The notes under the pieces were generated by a model. That model did not search any database. It had not been told where the DNA came from and worked only from the letters and a program-made list of their open reading frames with translations. A stretch of 64,000 bases of DNA, taken from NCBI RefSeq assembly GCF_013387485.1, contig NZ_JABBXB010000005.1, positions 124,001 to 188,000 on the forward strand, read 5' to 3'. Below are positions 44,256-53,263 of the stretch, piece by piece; within the stretch, counting starts at the first letter, position 1; every line of letters begins with the position of its first letter. Both the position numbers and the translations under genes were made by a program. This stretch comes from Stenotrophomonas sp. SAM-B. GTDB lineage: Bacteria; Pseudomonadota; Gammaproteobacteria; Xanthomonadales; Xanthomonadaceae.

Positions 44256-44660
44256 TCACAAGGCGTCCAGATCGCCCAGCGCACGGATCAATCGACGCGC
44301 ACGCTTGTCCGGCTTGTGCTCCGGCGGCTGGTACCCGTTCTTCGCCGCGGCGCGCTGCAGGCGCAGTTCCGCCCGGCGTGCCAGGGAGGCCTCGCTCTCG
44401 GCGTATAACTGCTGCGCCACCGGAGCGGGGCCGCGCATTTCGCTGAGCCCAAGCACCTGGATATCGAACACTTCATCGCCGCGGCTGATCTGCAGCGCTT
44501 CGCCCACGCGCACCGCGCGCGAGGATTTCGGGCGTTGCCCGGCCACATCGACCTTGCCCGTTTCGACCGCCTGTTTGGCCAGGCTGCGGGTCCGAAAGAA
44601 CCGCGCGGCCCACAGCCACACGTCCAGCCGCACGGCGGCCACCGGTGTTGCGTCAGTCAT
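44256..44660 (-). CDS. hslR: S4-domain RNA-binding protein (Hsp15/HslR-like)
   Basis: A 134-residue protein with an N-terminal S4 domain (VRLDVWLWAARFFRTRSLAK, then GKVDVAGQRPKSSRAVRVGE) and a basic helical tail (AELRLQRAAAKNG, KPDKRARRLIRAL). This is the layout of Hsp15, which binds free 50S subunits carrying a nascent chain after heat shock and helps recycle them. The ATG at 44660 has AGGA four bases upstream. A longer frame would run into the neighbouring lipoprotein gene, whose stop lies seven bases inside this one, so the two are probably cotranscribed. Confidence 0.88.
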   Translation of the reverse strand: MTDATPVAAVRLDVWLWAARFFRTRSLAKQAVETGKVDVAGQRPKSSRAVRVGEALQISRGDEVFDIQVLGLSEMRGPAPVAQQLYAESEASLARRAELRLQRAAAKNGYQPPEHKPDKRARRLIRALGDLDAL

Positions 44661-44994
44661 GCTTCCTATCCAGCTCCACGGCATTGGCCGGTTGTCGGTT
44701 GAGGGGTTGCGGAGCGTCCGGCGTGCCACGACAACCGGTACCGCCGATCAGCGCCGGCCCCCCGGCATCCAGATCGCGGCGCTGGCTGCCGACCTGGCAT
44801 TCCGGTCGGTCCATCGGGCGCACCTGCGTGTCACGCAGGCGCTCGTCCGTACTCGAACATGCGGTCAGCGAGGCGCCAATCAAGAGGGCCAGCGCGGCGG
44901 GGATGAACCGGTCAGCCGGGACGCTCTGTAGCCGGCCAGCGGCCGGCACTACGGGTGGAGCGGCGGACGTGCATTGAGACGCGGTGGTGCGCAT
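44653..44994 (-). CDS. Small lipoprotein with a SMAG repeat in its 5' coding region
   Basis: A 113-residue predicted lipoprotein. The hydrophobic signal (IPAALALLIGASLTAC) has a proper lipobox. The mature part (SSTDERLRDTQVRPMDRPEC) is short, polar and of unknown function. It probably exists because the signal is well formed and the stop overlaps the hslR start. The start is uncertain. The only ATG (44994, preceded by GTGGGA) adds 29 residues before the hydrophobic core. Those residues (VVPAAGRL) are partly encoded by a SMAG palindrome at 44928-44952. Confidence 0.55.
   Translation of the reverse strand: MRTTASQCTSAAPPVVPAAGRLQSVPADRFIPAALALLIGASLTACSSTDERLRDTQVRPMDRPECQVGSQRRDLDAGGPALIGGTGCRGTPDAPQPLNRQPANAVELDRKHD
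44928..44952 (-). repeat. SMAG palindrome inside a coding region
   Basis: Read on the minus strand: GTAG head, TGCCGGCC, loop GCT, GGCCGGC, then TAC. It has the same sequence class as the units at 13218, 13264 and 40990. It lies within the presumed signal-peptide region of the lipoprotein gene. Confidence 0.8.
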
Positions 44995-45058
44995 CGCGAT
45001 ATCCCACTGACGGGCTTGATGCTAGTGTGCCGCTCTCTGAGCTCGATCTCCAGCGCAC

Positions 45059-46546
45059 ATGGCCAAAGCGCCGCTTGACCTGACCACCGGCCCCATCGGG
45101 CGCAATCTGTTCCTGTTCGCCCTGCCGATCCTGGCCGGCAACATCGCCCAGTCGATGAACGGCTCAGTCAATGCGATATGGGTCGGCCGCTTCCTTGGCG
45201 AGGCAGCGCTGACCGCCACGGCGAACGCCAACAACATCATGTTCTTTTTGATCGGCTCGGTGTTCGGGATCGGCATGGCCGCCTCGATCCTGATCGGCCA
45301 GTCGATGGGTGCGCGCGATCTGCCCCAGGCCCGGCGCGTGATGGGCACCAGCGCGACCTTCTTCATCGGCCTGTCGGTCGTGATCGCGATCGCCGGCTGG
45401 TGGCTGTCGCACCCGCTGCTGGCGGCGATGGGCACGCCCGCCGAATCCCTGCCGCTGGCCGAGGCCTACCTGCGCATCATCTTCCTGGCGATGCCAACCC
45501 TGTACGCCTTCGCCTTCCTGAGTTCGGCGCTGCGCGGCGTGGGCGATTCACGCACGCCGTTCCGCTTCCTGCTGCTCTCGGTGGTGCTGGATATCGGCTT
45601 CAACCCGCTGCTGATCTTCGGCATCGGCCCCTTCCCGCAGCTCGGCATCGCCGGCGCGGCCTGGGCCACGCTGATCGCGCAGACCCTTTCGCTGCTCGGC
45701 CTGCTCTGGTACATGCGCAACAAGCGCCACGTGCTGTGGCTGGGGCGCAAGGACATGGCGCTGTTCAAGATCGACGGCGAAATCCTGCGTGCCCTGGTGG
45801 TCAAGGGCGTGCCGATGGGTCTGCAGATGGTGCTGATCTCGCTGTCCATGATCCTGATGATGACCATGGTCAACAGCTACGGCACCGACACCGCCGCCGC
45901 ATATGGCGCCTCACTGCAGCTGTGGACGTACGTACAGATGCCGGCAATGGCGATCGGCGCGGCGTGCTCGACCATGGCCGCGCAGAATGTCGGCGCGCAG
46001 CGCTGGGACCGCGTGCGCGGCACCGCGCGCAGCGGCGTGCTCTACAACTTCCTGCTGACCGGCGTGCTGATCCTGCCGCTGATCCTGCTCGACCGCTACA
46101 CGCTGGCCCTGTTCCTGCCCGAGGGCAGCCAGGCGCTGGAAGTGGCGCGCCACCTCAACCACATCGCGGTGTGGTCGTTCCTGTTCTTCGGCGTGAACTT
46201 CGTGATCTCCGGCGTGGTGCGCTCGACCGGCGCGGTGATTCCGCCGCTGCTGATCCTGGCCGCCTCGCTGTGGGGCATCCGCGTGCCGTTCGCCGAACTG
46301 CTGCAGGACCGCTGGGGCGCCGATGCGGTGTGGTGGAGTTTCCCGGTCAGCTCGTTCTGCGCGATGCTGATGTCGCTGGCGTATTACCGCTGGGGCGGCT
46401 GGCGCAAGGCGCGCATGCTGCCCAGCCACCGCGAGGAACTGGCCGCACCGGCCGAGGTCCCCGCTTCGCCCCCCTCGCCCGTGGCGGACCCGAACCCGAC
46501 CACGCCGCTCCAGCCGGCCCCGGCAGGCACCGCACGGCCGGATTAG
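45059..46546 (+). CDS. MATE family multidrug efflux transporter
   Basis: A 495-residue inner-membrane antiporter with twelve hydrophobic segments in two MatE halves (about 15-175 and 235-400). The start LFLFALPILAGNIAQSMNGS and the segment SSALRGVGDSRTPFRF are typical of the family. It exports cationic drugs using a Na+ or H+ gradient. The C-terminal 50 residues are Pro- and Ala-rich and cytoplasmic. The gene is single; its TAG stop overlaps by three bases the TAA of the convergent gene that follows. Confidence 0.92.
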   Translation: MAKAPLDLTTGPIGRNLFLFALPILAGNIAQSMNGSVNAIWVGRFLGEAALTATANANNIMFFLIGSVFGIGMAASILIGQSMGARDLPQARRVMGTSATFFIGLSVVIAIAGWWLSHPLLAAMGTPAESLPLAEAYLRIIFLAMPTLYAFAFLSSALRGVGDSRTPFRFLLLSVVLDIGFNPLLIFGIGPFPQLGIAGAAWATLIAQTLSLLGLLWYMRNKRHVLWLGRKDMALFKIDGEILRALVVKGVPMGLQMVLISLSMILMMTMVNSYGTDTAAAYGASLQLWTYVQMPAMAIGAACSTMAAQNVGAQRWDRVRGTARSGVLYNFLLTGVLILPLILLDRYTLALFLPEGSQALEVARHLNHIAVWSFLFFGVNFVISGVVRSTGAVIPPLLILAASLWGIRVPFAELLQDRWGADAVWWSFPVSSFCAMLMSLAYYRWGGWRKARMLPSHREELAAPAEVPASPPSPVADPNPTTPLQPAPAGTARPD

Positions 46547-46920
46547 GCCGCAGGGCCCCGCAGCAGGGTCTTCCAGGCGGGCAATTGGTAGCGGCGCCGC
46601 TGGTGCTGCATCAGCAGCGCCATCAGCACGCCGAACAACAGCCCGGCCATGACAGCACTGCCGATGGTGATACCCAGCGTAAGTGAGCCAAGGTCCAGCA
46701 CCAGCCACATCAAGGCACGCCACAACACGCCCCACAACACGCCGAACAGCCCGCCCATCACGAACAGGTTGGCACTGAAGCTGGCAAGCAGCGGCGGCGG
46801 CACGCGCAGCCCCATGCGCCACAGCAGCCGGTGCATCGGCGGCGCACGCATGCCGGCAGGCACGTTGGCGTCGGCCATGGCCTGCAAGGCGTTGCGAACG
46901 TCAGCGGGATAACGGTCCAT
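46543..46920 (-). CDS. Small two-helix membrane protein (possibly DUF6404)
   Basis: A 125-residue protein. The N-terminus is cytoplasmic and amphipathic (YPADVRNALQAMADANVPAG), followed by MHRLLWRMGLRVPPPLL and two transmembrane helices (about 49-72 and 78-100). A basic tail (QHQRRRYQLPAWKTLLRG) closes it. This resembles DUF6404 membrane proteins; no function is known. The ATG at 46920 has a GGAGAAG ribosome site; an ATG at 46932 is possible. It follows the rplS terminator, so it is likely transcribed on its own. Confidence 0.7.
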   Translation of the reverse strand: MDRYPADVRNALQAMADANVPAGMRAPPMHRLLWRMGLRVPPPLLASFSANLFVMGGLFGVLWGVLWRALMWLVLDLGSLTLGITIGSAVMAGLLFGVLMALLMQHQRRRYQLPAWKTLLRGPAA

Positions 46921-46949
46921 GTGCTTCTCCATCACGAGGCCACAAATGC

Positions 46950-46975
46950 AAACGGCCACCCGAAGGTGGCCGTTT
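46950..46975 (-). terminator. Terminator of the rpsP-rimM-trmD-rplS operon
   Basis: An 11-base stem AAACGGCCACC / GGTGGCCGTTT with loop CGAA (TTCG on the minus strand), a stable tetraloop. It lies 30 bases after the rplS stop and is followed by TTTGCATTTG on the minus strand. Confidence 0.8.
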
Positions 46976-47005
46976 GAGGCGACAACCGGAGTTGTCGGCC
47001 GGGTA

Positions 47006-47413
47006 TTACTGGGCAGCCTTGGCAGCCAGGCGCGCGGCCTTGGCCTGCGCAGCAGCAGCCAGATCTTCCTTGATGCGGGCAGCCTTGCCTTCCAGGCCAC
47101 GCAGGTAGTACAGCTTGCCGGCGCGGACCTTACCACGACGCTTCACTTCGACCGAGTCGATGATGGCGCTGTGGGTCTGGAAAACGCGCTCGACGCCGTA
47201 GCCGTGCGAGATCTTGCGGACGGTGAACGCGGAGTTCAGGCCGGCGTTCTTGGTGCCGATGACGACGCCTTCGTAAGCCTGGACGCGCTCACGGTTGCCT
47301 TCCTTCACCTTCACGTTGACGACGACGGTGTCACCCTGGCTGAACTTCGGCAGCTCGCGGGTGATCTGGGCGGATTCGAAGTCCGAGAGGATGGATTTGT
47401 TCAGCTTGCTCAT
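47006..47413 (-). CDS. rplS: 50S ribosomal protein L19
   Basis: A 135-residue ribosomal protein at the 30S-50S interface. The core [40 protein letters not shown] and [10 protein letters not shown] is standard for bL19. The C-terminus has a lineage-typical Ala/Lys-rich tail ([17 protein letters not shown]). It is the last gene of the rpsP-rimM-trmD-rplS operon. A 154-base gap separates it from trmD, longer than the other gaps. That gap contains an A-run preceded by a small hairpin on the coding strand, so it may hold an internal leader or promoter. Confidence 0.97.
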   Translation of the reverse strand: MSKLNKSILSDFESAQITRELPKFSQGDTVVVNVKVKEGNRERVQAYEGVVIGTKNAGLNSAFTVRKISHGYGVERVFQTHSAIIDSVEVKRRGKVRAGKLYYLRGLEGKAARIKEDLAAAAQAKAARLAAKAAQ

Positions 47414-47567
47414 GGGTGCACCGATAGTGTTCGGGTGGTCGTGTCGTTCGACAACGTGGGCTCATGCAGTCACCGGACTGTGCTGCACGTTTTTTTGTAG
47501 GGATCCTACCAACGGGCCCAAAAGGCCGATGGCAATCCCGGATTGTAAACAAGATTCCGCCCCCGCG

Positions 47568-48326
47568 CTAGGGGGTCGGATCCTTGGCCACGGCCTGCCG
47601 CGCCTGCTCCAGCAGGAGGCGGTCGGCCTTGGACAACTGCCCTTCGTCGAGCAGGTCCGGCCGCCGCAGCGCCGTGCGCAGCAGCGACTGCTGCCGGCGC
47701 CAGCGGGCGATGGCGGCATGGTTGCCCGAGCGCAGCACATCGGGGACGGTACCCCATTCATGCTGGGCCGGATGGCTGTAATGCGGGCAGTCCAGCAGAC
47801 CCTGCGGGCCTTCGAAACTGTCCTGGGCGGCCGATTCGGCATCGCCGAGGGCCCCCTCCTGCAGCCGGGTCACTGCATCGACGATCACCGCCGCGCCCAG
47901 CTCACCGCCGGACAGGACGTAATCGCCGAGCGAGATTTCCTCGGTGACCTCGGCCTCGAGGAAGCGCTCATCGATGCCTTCATAACGGCCACAGAGCAGG
48001 ATCATCCGCGGCAGCGCCGCCAGCTCGCGGACCTTGGCCTGGGTCAGCGGCTTGCCCTGCGGACTGAGGTAGATCACCGGCGCGGGCGCCGGATCGGCCG
48101 CTTTCGCGGCCGCCAGGCAGGCCCGCAGCGGTTCGATCAGCATGACCATGCCCGGGCCACCCCCGAATGGACGGTCGTCCACCCGGCGGTAGTTGCCTTC
48201 GGCATAGTCACGCGGATTCCAGCCGTGCAGTTCAAGCAGGCCGCGCTCAGCGGCACGGCCGACCACGCCCAGCGCGGCCGACTGCGCCATGAACTCGGGG
48301 AACAACGTGACGACGTCGATACGCAT
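47568..48326 (-). CDS. trmD: tRNA (guanine-37-N1)-methyltransferase TrmD
   Basis: A 252-residue SPOUT-class enzyme that methylates G37 next to the anticodon and prevents frameshifting. The N-terminus [13 protein letters not shown], the segment [12 protein letters not shown] and the SAM-binding trefoil knot ([13 protein letters not shown], then [13 protein letters not shown]) are diagnostic. The end carries the tRNA-binding helical domain. It starts six bases after the rimM stop, so the two are translationally close. No TATAAT-type promoter is visible in front of it. Confidence 0.97.
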   Translation of the reverse strand: MRIDVVTLFPEFMAQSAALGVVGRAAERGLLELHGWNPRDYAEGNYRRVDDRPFGGGPGMVMLIEPLRACLAAAKAADPAPAPVIYLSPQGKPLTQAKVRELAALPRMILLCGRYEGIDERFLEAEVTEEISLGDYVLSGGELGAAVIVDAVTRLQEGALGDAESAAQDSFEGPQGLLDCPHYSHPAQHEWGTVPDVLRSGNHAAIARWRRQQSLLRTALRRPDLLDEGQLSKADRLLLEQARQAVAKDPTP

Positions 48327-48331
48327 CCGGC

Positions 48332-48844
48332 CTAGAACTCCGGATCCCAGTCGACCACGATCAGGTTGGCCTCGAAATCCACCGAGACGACGAACTCGGG
48401 CTGCACGAACGGAATCATCCGCTCACGATCACCCTGCACCACGAGCACGTCGTTGGAGCCGGTCGAGAACAGGTGCGAAGCCCGCCCCAGCTCAACGCCA
48501 TCGACGGTGCGCACCTGCAGACCTTCCAGATCGACCCAGTAATACTCGTCGGGCTTCGGGGGCGGCAGTGCACTGCGTGCGACATAGACTTCGGTCCCGT
48601 ACATCGCCTCGACCACATCGCGGTCGGTGATGTCGGGAAACACGGCCACGAGATGCTTGCCGGACTGACGTCCGCGCGCACCGGTGAGCGTGCTCTCCTG
48701 GCCGGCGGGGGTCCGCAGGATCCAGGGCTGGTAGTGGAAAATGGCGGTACGCGGCTCGGTCCAGGACTCGAGCTTGATCTCGCCTCGCACACCAAAAGCG
48801 CCGACAATCCTGCCCAGCAGGATCCGGCGCTCGGTATCTTTCAT
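48332..48844 (-). CDS. rimM: Ribosome maturation factor RimM
   Basis: A 170-residue 16S rRNA processing protein that helps assemble the 30S head. The N-terminal RimM beta-barrel ([20 protein letters not shown]) and the C-terminal PRC-barrel ([20 protein letters not shown], then [15 protein letters not shown]) are present. It stands in the conserved order rpsP-rimM-trmD-rplS, 43 bases after rpsP. Start at 48844; the ribosome site is weak, so coupling to rpsP translation is possible. Confidence 0.96.
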   Translation of the reverse strand: MKDTERRILLGRIVGAFGVRGEIKLESWTEPRTAIFHYQPWILRTPAGQESTLTGARGRQSGKHLVAVFPDITDRDVVEAMYGTEVYVARSALPPPKPDEYYWVDLEGLQVRTVDGVELGRASHLFSTGSNDVLVVQGDRERMIPFVQPEFVVSVDFEANLIVVDWDPEF

Positions 48845-48887
48845 CTGTATGGACCGAATGGGCCGCGGCAGGCGCGGCCCGTCAGGA

Positions 48888-49148
48888 TCAGGCCGCGGAG
48901 GCCTGGGCCTTGGTCGCTTCCTTATACAGGTTGCGAACCTTGTCGGTCATCTGGGCGCCGTTGGCGACCCACTTGTCGACCAGCGGCAGGTCCAGCACGA
49001 TGCGGGACTCGGCACCCTGGGCAACCGGGTTGTAATAACCGACGCGCTCGATGTTGCGGCCATCACGGGCGCTGCGCGAGTCGGTCACGATGATGTGGTA
49101 GAACGGACGCTTCTTGGCGCCGCCGCGGGTCAGTCGAATCTTGACCAT
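48888..49148 (-). CDS. rpsP: 30S ribosomal protein S16
   Basis: An 86-residue ribosomal protein. The N-terminus [20 protein letters not shown] and the segment [15 protein letters not shown] are signature regions of bS16. It opens the operon and is preceded by a GAGGA ribosome site and a strong sigma-70 promoter at 49200-49228. The following genes are rimM, trmD and rplS. Confidence 0.97.
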   Translation of the reverse strand: MVKIRLTRGGAKKRPFYHIIVTDSRSARDGRNIERVGYYNPVAQGAESRIVLDLPLVDKWVANGAQMTDKVRNLYKEATKAQASAA

Positions 49149-49199
49149 GGTGTTGTTTCCTCAATTGCCCAGTCGCCAGGATGGCGCGGTAAGCCGGCG

Positions 49200-49228
49200 A
49201 TTATAGCGGCGGCCTCCGGTCATTCCAA
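49200..49228 (-). promoter_or_regulatory. Sigma-70 promoter of the rpsP operon
   Basis: On the minus strand: -35 TTGGAA (49228-49223), a 17-base spacer, and a perfect -10 TATAAT (49205-49200). It is the best consensus promoter in the window. It lies 52 bases before the rpsP start and downstream of the aminotransferase gene. Confidence 0.85.
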
Positions 49229-49275
49229 GCCTGTGAAGACCGGGAAAGCTGAACAGGGCCTGCAGATCCGGCGGC

Positions 49276-50064
49276 TCAGGCCACCAGCGGCTGCCAGGCC
49301 ACTGCCCCCAGCACCTGCCTGGCCTTGGCGCACAGCGCTTCCGAGTTCGCCAGCACGATCCCATTGATCGCCGAGATCGGCCAGACGCCGGCTGCGTTGC
49401 AGGCGATGGCGGCATCGAATCCGGGCAGGTCCGCCAGTGCGACAGGCCGCACCTGCTGGTCACCGCCCCACCCCGCCTGCAGCAGACGCTCATGGGTGCC
49501 GCGCAGGGCGGGCGCCTGCGGCCAGACCAGCGTGCTGCCCGAGGCGAACGCGATGTTCCAGGTGGTGCCTTCGCTGACAAGGCCGTCGTCGCCGACAAAC
49601 AGCGCGTCATCCACCCCGGCCAGCAAGGCCTCCCGGCGATGCTGGAACAGCGCGAACGTACCGACATGCTTCACGTGCGGCAGCTCGCGCTGATAACGGA
49701 CCGTCCGCAGTCGCCGCGCTATCGCCGGCAGATCGACCGGCGGCGCAACGGCCACCAGCACATCCACGGCGACGGGCTGCAGCGGCCGCCGGAAATCGAA
49801 CTGGCGCGAAAACACGGTCACCCGCAGCGAGGCATCGACCGCACCTTCGGCCTGCAGCGCGTCGTGCATCCAGGCGAGCGCCTGCAGCGGGTCCAGTGCG
49901 GTGCCGAACAGTTCACGCGTGCCCGCCTGCAGGCGCTGCAGATGCAGATCCAGGCCCTGCACCGCGCCTTTGCGCACCTGCAGCGAAGTGAAATGGCCAT
50001 AGTTGGTGAGTGCACCGGCAAGATCATCGGCGCTGGCGGCGCGGCCATTGCAGTAGAGCGTCAT
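49276..50064 (-). CDS. Class IV aminotransferase family protein (PabC-like)
   Basis: A 262-residue PLP enzyme of fold type IV. The Schiff-base lysine is probably that in [15 protein letters not shown]. The PLP-phosphate region is in [20 protein letters not shown] and the family end in [14 protein letters not shown]. Members include aminodeoxychorismate lyase and branched-chain or D-amino-acid aminotransferases. The closest overall feel is aminodeoxychorismate lyase, but synteny with folate genes is missing, so I leave it unnamed. The ATG at 50064 overlaps the stop of the nitronate monooxygenase gene (ATGA), so the pair is one operon. Confidence 0.8.
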   Translation of the reverse strand: MTLYCNGRAASADDLAGALTNYGHFTSLQVRKGAVQGLDLHLQRLQAGTRELFGTALDPLQALAWMHDALQAEGAVDASLRVTVFSRQFDFRRPLQPVAVDVLVAVAPPVDLPAIARRLRTVRYQRELPHVKHVGTFALFQHRREALLAGVDDALFVGDDGLVSEGTTWNIAFASGSTLVWPQAPALRGTHERLLQAGWGGDQQVRPVALADLPGFDAAIACNAAGVWPISAINGIVLANSEALCAKARQVLGAVAWQPLVA

Positions 50065-51173
50065 CCGAGCAGCGCCCTCGCATCGGACCACATCTGCTGC
50101 AGCACCTCGGCCGCCGGGCGTGCCGGGGCCATCCACGCGGACTGCCCGGCCCAGGCCTGCATTGCATCGACGTTGTTGTCGCGGCCCGCCTGCGCGCGCA
50201 TCGGCGCGGTCAGCCCACGCTGCACCGGATAGGGCCGCGGCTGTGGTGCGTCAGGAGAAGCAGCGGCGCGCACATACGCCGTCGCCAGGCCACGCCCGAG
50301 GCGGCCACTGAAGGCGCGCGTCGGCCAGGTATCTTCCGGCTCGGCCTCGGCCAGCGCCTGCGACCACGCCGGATTCAAGCGGCACTCCGGGGTACGCAGG
50401 AAGGCCGTGCCGACCTGCACCGCGCTCGCGCCCAGCGTCAGTGCCGCCGCGATGCCACGACCGTCGGCGATGCCCCCGGCAGCGATGACCGGGATCTCCA
50501 GGCGGTCGGCCACCCGCGGCAGCAGCGCGAACAGCCCGACCAGTTGGCGCTCGGCCGCCTCCGGATTGAACGCGCCACGGTGGCCGCCGGCTTCGAAGCC
50601 CTGTGCGACCACGGCATCGGCGCCGGCGGATTGCGCGGCCAGCGCTTCAGACAAGGTCGTGGCGCAGGCGATCCAGGCGATGCCCACGTCTTTCAGGCGC
50701 TGGACCTGTGCCGCCGTGAACACCCCCATGATGGTCGACGCCACCGCTGGGCGCGCCTGGATCAGGGCATCGAACTGCGCATCGAAATCGGCCGGCCCCG
50801 CATCGGCGGCACTGGCCGGCACCTCCGGGCCCCACTGCGCCAGGAAGCGGCGTGTCGCGGCTTCAGCATCGGCATCGCGCGACGGCAGCGGATCCGGAAT
50901 CCAGACATTGACCTGCGCCGGGCCGGTGGACTGCGCGCGGAAATCGGTCATCCACGCCACGATGTCCTGCGGCTGCGACAACACCGCGCCCATCGCGCCC
51001 ATGCTGCCGGCGTTGGCCAGCGCGGCCGACAGCGGCACCGGGCAGGCGCCGGCCATCGGCGCCAGCAGGATCGGGGCCTGCAATGCAAAACGCCGACAGA
51101 AGCTGTCGGCGCGTTCGAGAACCGGGGAACCATTCACGCGCGGCGCACCTGTGGAAGGAGACGGTGCCAGCAT
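50061..51173 (-). CDS. Nitronate monooxygenase (2-nitropropane dioxygenase family)
   Basis: A 370-residue FMN-dependent TIM-barrel enzyme that oxidises alkyl nitronates such as propionate-3-nitronate. The features [34 protein letters not shown] (with the catalytic His) and [19 protein letters not shown] followed by [13 protein letters not shown] are standard for class I. The start is not settled. The ATG at 51173 gives 370 residues; a GTG at 51137 with AGGTG upstream would drop twelve. It lies upstream of, and overlaps, the class IV aminotransferase gene. Confidence 0.87.
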   Translation of the reverse strand: MLAPSPSTGAPRVNGSPVLERADSFCRRFALQAPILLAPMAGACPVPLSAALANAGSMGAMGAVLSQPQDIVAWMTDFRAQSTGPAQVNVWIPDPLPSRDADAEAATRRFLAQWGPEVPASAADAGPADFDAQFDALIQARPAVASTIMGVFTAAQVQRLKDVGIAWIACATTLSEALAAQSAGADAVVAQGFEAGGHRGAFNPEAAERQLVGLFALLPRVADRLEIPVIAAGGIADGRGIAAALTLGASAVQVGTAFLRTPECRLNPAWSQALAEAEPEDTWPTRAFSGRLGRGLATAYVRAAASPDAPQPRPYPVQRGLTAPMRAQAGRDNNVDAMQAWAGQSAWMAPARPAAEVLQQMWSDARALLG

Positions 51174-51213
51174 ACGCCGCACCGTCCCTGCCCGGAATGC
51201 ACGCCCGCAGGAC

Positions 51214-51648
51214 TCAGCGCGCTGACAGTGCGTAGGTGCGCACCAGCTGGCTGTCCATTTCCTCGTTGAAGGTGAAGGTCACATAGCGTGCGTCATCGGC
51301 GGCGAACTCCTCCTCGACCACCGACCGGCCGATTTCGGTGCCCTCTCCATCCAGCGCGCGCGCCACCAGTTTGCCCTTGAACGGCTTGTCGGCAACCACA
51401 TAGACAGCGGCATTCTTGGAGCCCATGCCACGGCTCTTGCCCTGGGTCACCGTCAAGCCACGCGCGGCCAGCGCCGGGTCAGCCTGCAGGGTCACGGTCA
51501 TCCGCTTGTCCACACCTTCGCCCAGCCCGGCGACGAAATCGGCGGCGGTCCCGCTGATCGCACTGCCGGCCTTCTGCGATACAGAAGCATCGTCTTTGCA
51601 GGCGGCCAGGGACAGGACGAGCGCCATCACCACGATCGACTTTTTCAC
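51214..51648 (-). CDS. Small exported lipoprotein
   Basis: A 144-residue lipoprotein of unknown function. I place the start at the GTG (51648), because the ribosome site AAGGGA lies exactly six bases upstream of it and overlaps the ATG at 51654. The GTG start gives the signal [16 protein letters not shown] with a proper lipobox. The mature part ([20 protein letters not shown], then [19 protein letters not shown]) is soluble and beta-rich. It is a single gene before the ffh terminator region, with no recognised partner. Confidence 0.75.
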   Translation of the reverse strand: MKKSIVVMALVLSLAACKDDASVSQKAGSAISGTAADFVAGLGEGVDKRMTVTLQADPALAARGLTVTQGKSRGMGSKNAAVYVVADKPFKGKLVARALDGEGTEIGRSVVEEEFAADDARYVTFTFNEEMDSQLVRTYALSAR

Positions 51649-51753
51649 GAACATTCCCTTGATAGTTCAAGCGAACCAGTGAATCAGCCGGCCGGACCCG
51701 CTACAAGAGGCAAATCCAGCACCCGATGACGCTTGCAACCTCTATTGCCCTTC

Positions 51754-53133
51754 TCAGCGGAACGGCATGCCGCCGCGGCCGCCCATGGCGCCCATCATCC
51801 CCTTCATGCTGCGCATCATGCCCTTCATGCCGCCGCCGGCCATCTTGCTCATCATCTTTTCCATCTGCTGGAACTGCTTCATGAGCTTGTTGACGTCGGC
51901 CGGGGTCAGGCCGGAACCACGGGCGATGCGGGCGCGGCGCGAGCCGTTGAGCAGGCCCGGGTTGCGGCGCTCTTTCTTGGTCATCGAGTTGATGATCGCG
52001 ATCATGCGCGGCACTTCCTTGCCCTGGCTGACCTGCTGCTTGAGGTGCTCGGGGATCTGGCCCAGGCCCGGCAGCTTGTCCATCAGGCCGCCGATGCCGC
52101 CCATGTTCTGCATCTGCTCGAGCTGGTCGCGCATGTCGTTCAGATCGAACTTCTTGCCCTTGGCGACCTTCTCGGCCAGCTTCTGCGCCTTGTCCTTGTC
52201 GACCTGCTGCTCGACCTGCTCCACCAGCGACAGCACGTCGCCCATGTCCAGGATGCGGCTGGCGATACGGTCCGGGTGGAACACGTCCAGGCCGTCGGGC
52301 TTTTCGCTCACGCCGACGAACTTGATCGGCTTGCCGGTGATGTAGCGCACGCTCAGCCCGGCACCGCCGCGGGCGTCACCGTCGGTCTTGGTCAGCACCA
52401 CGCCGGTCAGCGGCAGCGCGTCGCCGAAGGCCTTGGCGGTGTTGGCGGCATCCTGGCCGGTCATGGCGTCGACCACGAACAGCGTTTCGGCCGGGTTGAC
52501 CGCGGCGTGCAGCGCCTTGATCTCGGCCATCATCGCTTCGTCGATGGCCAGGCGACCGGCGGTATCGACGATCAGTACGTCGACGAACGACTTGCGGGCG
52601 TCATCGATCGCGGCGCGGACGATGGCTTCCGGCTTCTGGTCGGCGGTGGACGGGAAGAACAGCACGCCGACCTGGTCGGCCAGGGTCTTGAGCTGCTCGA
52701 TCGCGGCCGGTCGGTAGACGTCGGCCGAGACCACCATCACCTTCTTCTTGCGCTTTTCCTTCAGGTGCTTGGCCAGCTTGCCCACCGTGGTGGTCTTGCC
52801 CGCACCCTGCAGGCCGGCCATCAGGATGATCGCCGGCGCCGGCACGTTGAGGTTCAGGTCCGACGCGGCCGAGCCCATGACCGCGGTCAGCTCGTCGCGC
52901 ACGACCTTGATCAGCGCCTGGCCCGGGGTCAGCGACTTGAGCACTTCCTGGCCGACCGCGCGCACCTTGATGCGTTCGACCAGCGCCTGCACCACGGGCA
53001 GCGCGACGTCGGCTTCGAGCAGCGCGATGCGGACTTCGCGGGTGGCCTCGCGGATGTTTTCCTCGGTCAGGCGACCGCGGCCGCGCAGCCGCTCGATGGT
53101 GCCGGAGAGGCGCTGGGTCAGGGACTCGAACAT
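51754..53133 (-). CDS. ffh: Signal recognition particle protein Ffh
   Basis: A 459-residue GTPase that binds signal sequences of nascent membrane proteins together with 4.5S RNA. The N domain is followed by the G domain: G1 in MAGLQGAGKTTTVGK, G3 in LIVDTAGRLAIDE, G4 in VLTKTDGDARGG. The methionine-rich M domain ends in a run of GMKGMMRSMKGMMGAMG. The ATG at 53133 gives the family N-terminus MFESLTQRLS. The frame is open further upstream without support. A -10 box TATACT is at 53178-53173 on the minus strand. It is divergent from a ypjD-like gene, a conserved neighbourhood. Confidence 0.97.
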   Translation of the reverse strand: MFESLTQRLSGTIERLRGRGRLTEENIREATREVRIALLEADVALPVVQALVERIKVRAVGQEVLKSLTPGQALIKVVRDELTAVMGSAASDLNLNVPAPAIILMAGLQGAGKTTTVGKLAKHLKEKRKKKVMVVSADVYRPAAIEQLKTLADQVGVLFFPSTADQKPEAIVRAAIDDARKSFVDVLIVDTAGRLAIDEAMMAEIKALHAAVNPAETLFVVDAMTGQDAANTAKAFGDALPLTGVVLTKTDGDARGGAGLSVRYITGKPIKFVGVSEKPDGLDVFHPDRIASRILDMGDVLSLVEQVEQQVDKDKAQKLAEKVAKGKKFDLNDMRDQLEQMQNMGGIGGLMDKLPGLGQIPEHLKQQVSQGKEVPRMIAIINSMTKKERRNPGLLNGSRRARIARGSGLTPADVNKLMKQFQQMEKMMSKMAGGGMKGMMRSMKGMMGAMGGRGGMPFR

Positions 53134-53263
53134 GGAAGCGACCTGTTCAGAACAAAAGACAATGAGACCGCCAGTATAACGGTTCCGCCCGGACTCCCGG
53201 ACCGGCCCTGCCTGCGGCCCGCCGGGCATCGCCAGCACCCCGGGGGTATGCGAAACTGACACG

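Noticed and set aside
47414..47567. Structured leader or riboswitch before rplS
   Set aside because: There are small hairpins and an A run on the coding strand, but nothing that matches a known leader; the gap may simply carry an internal promoter.
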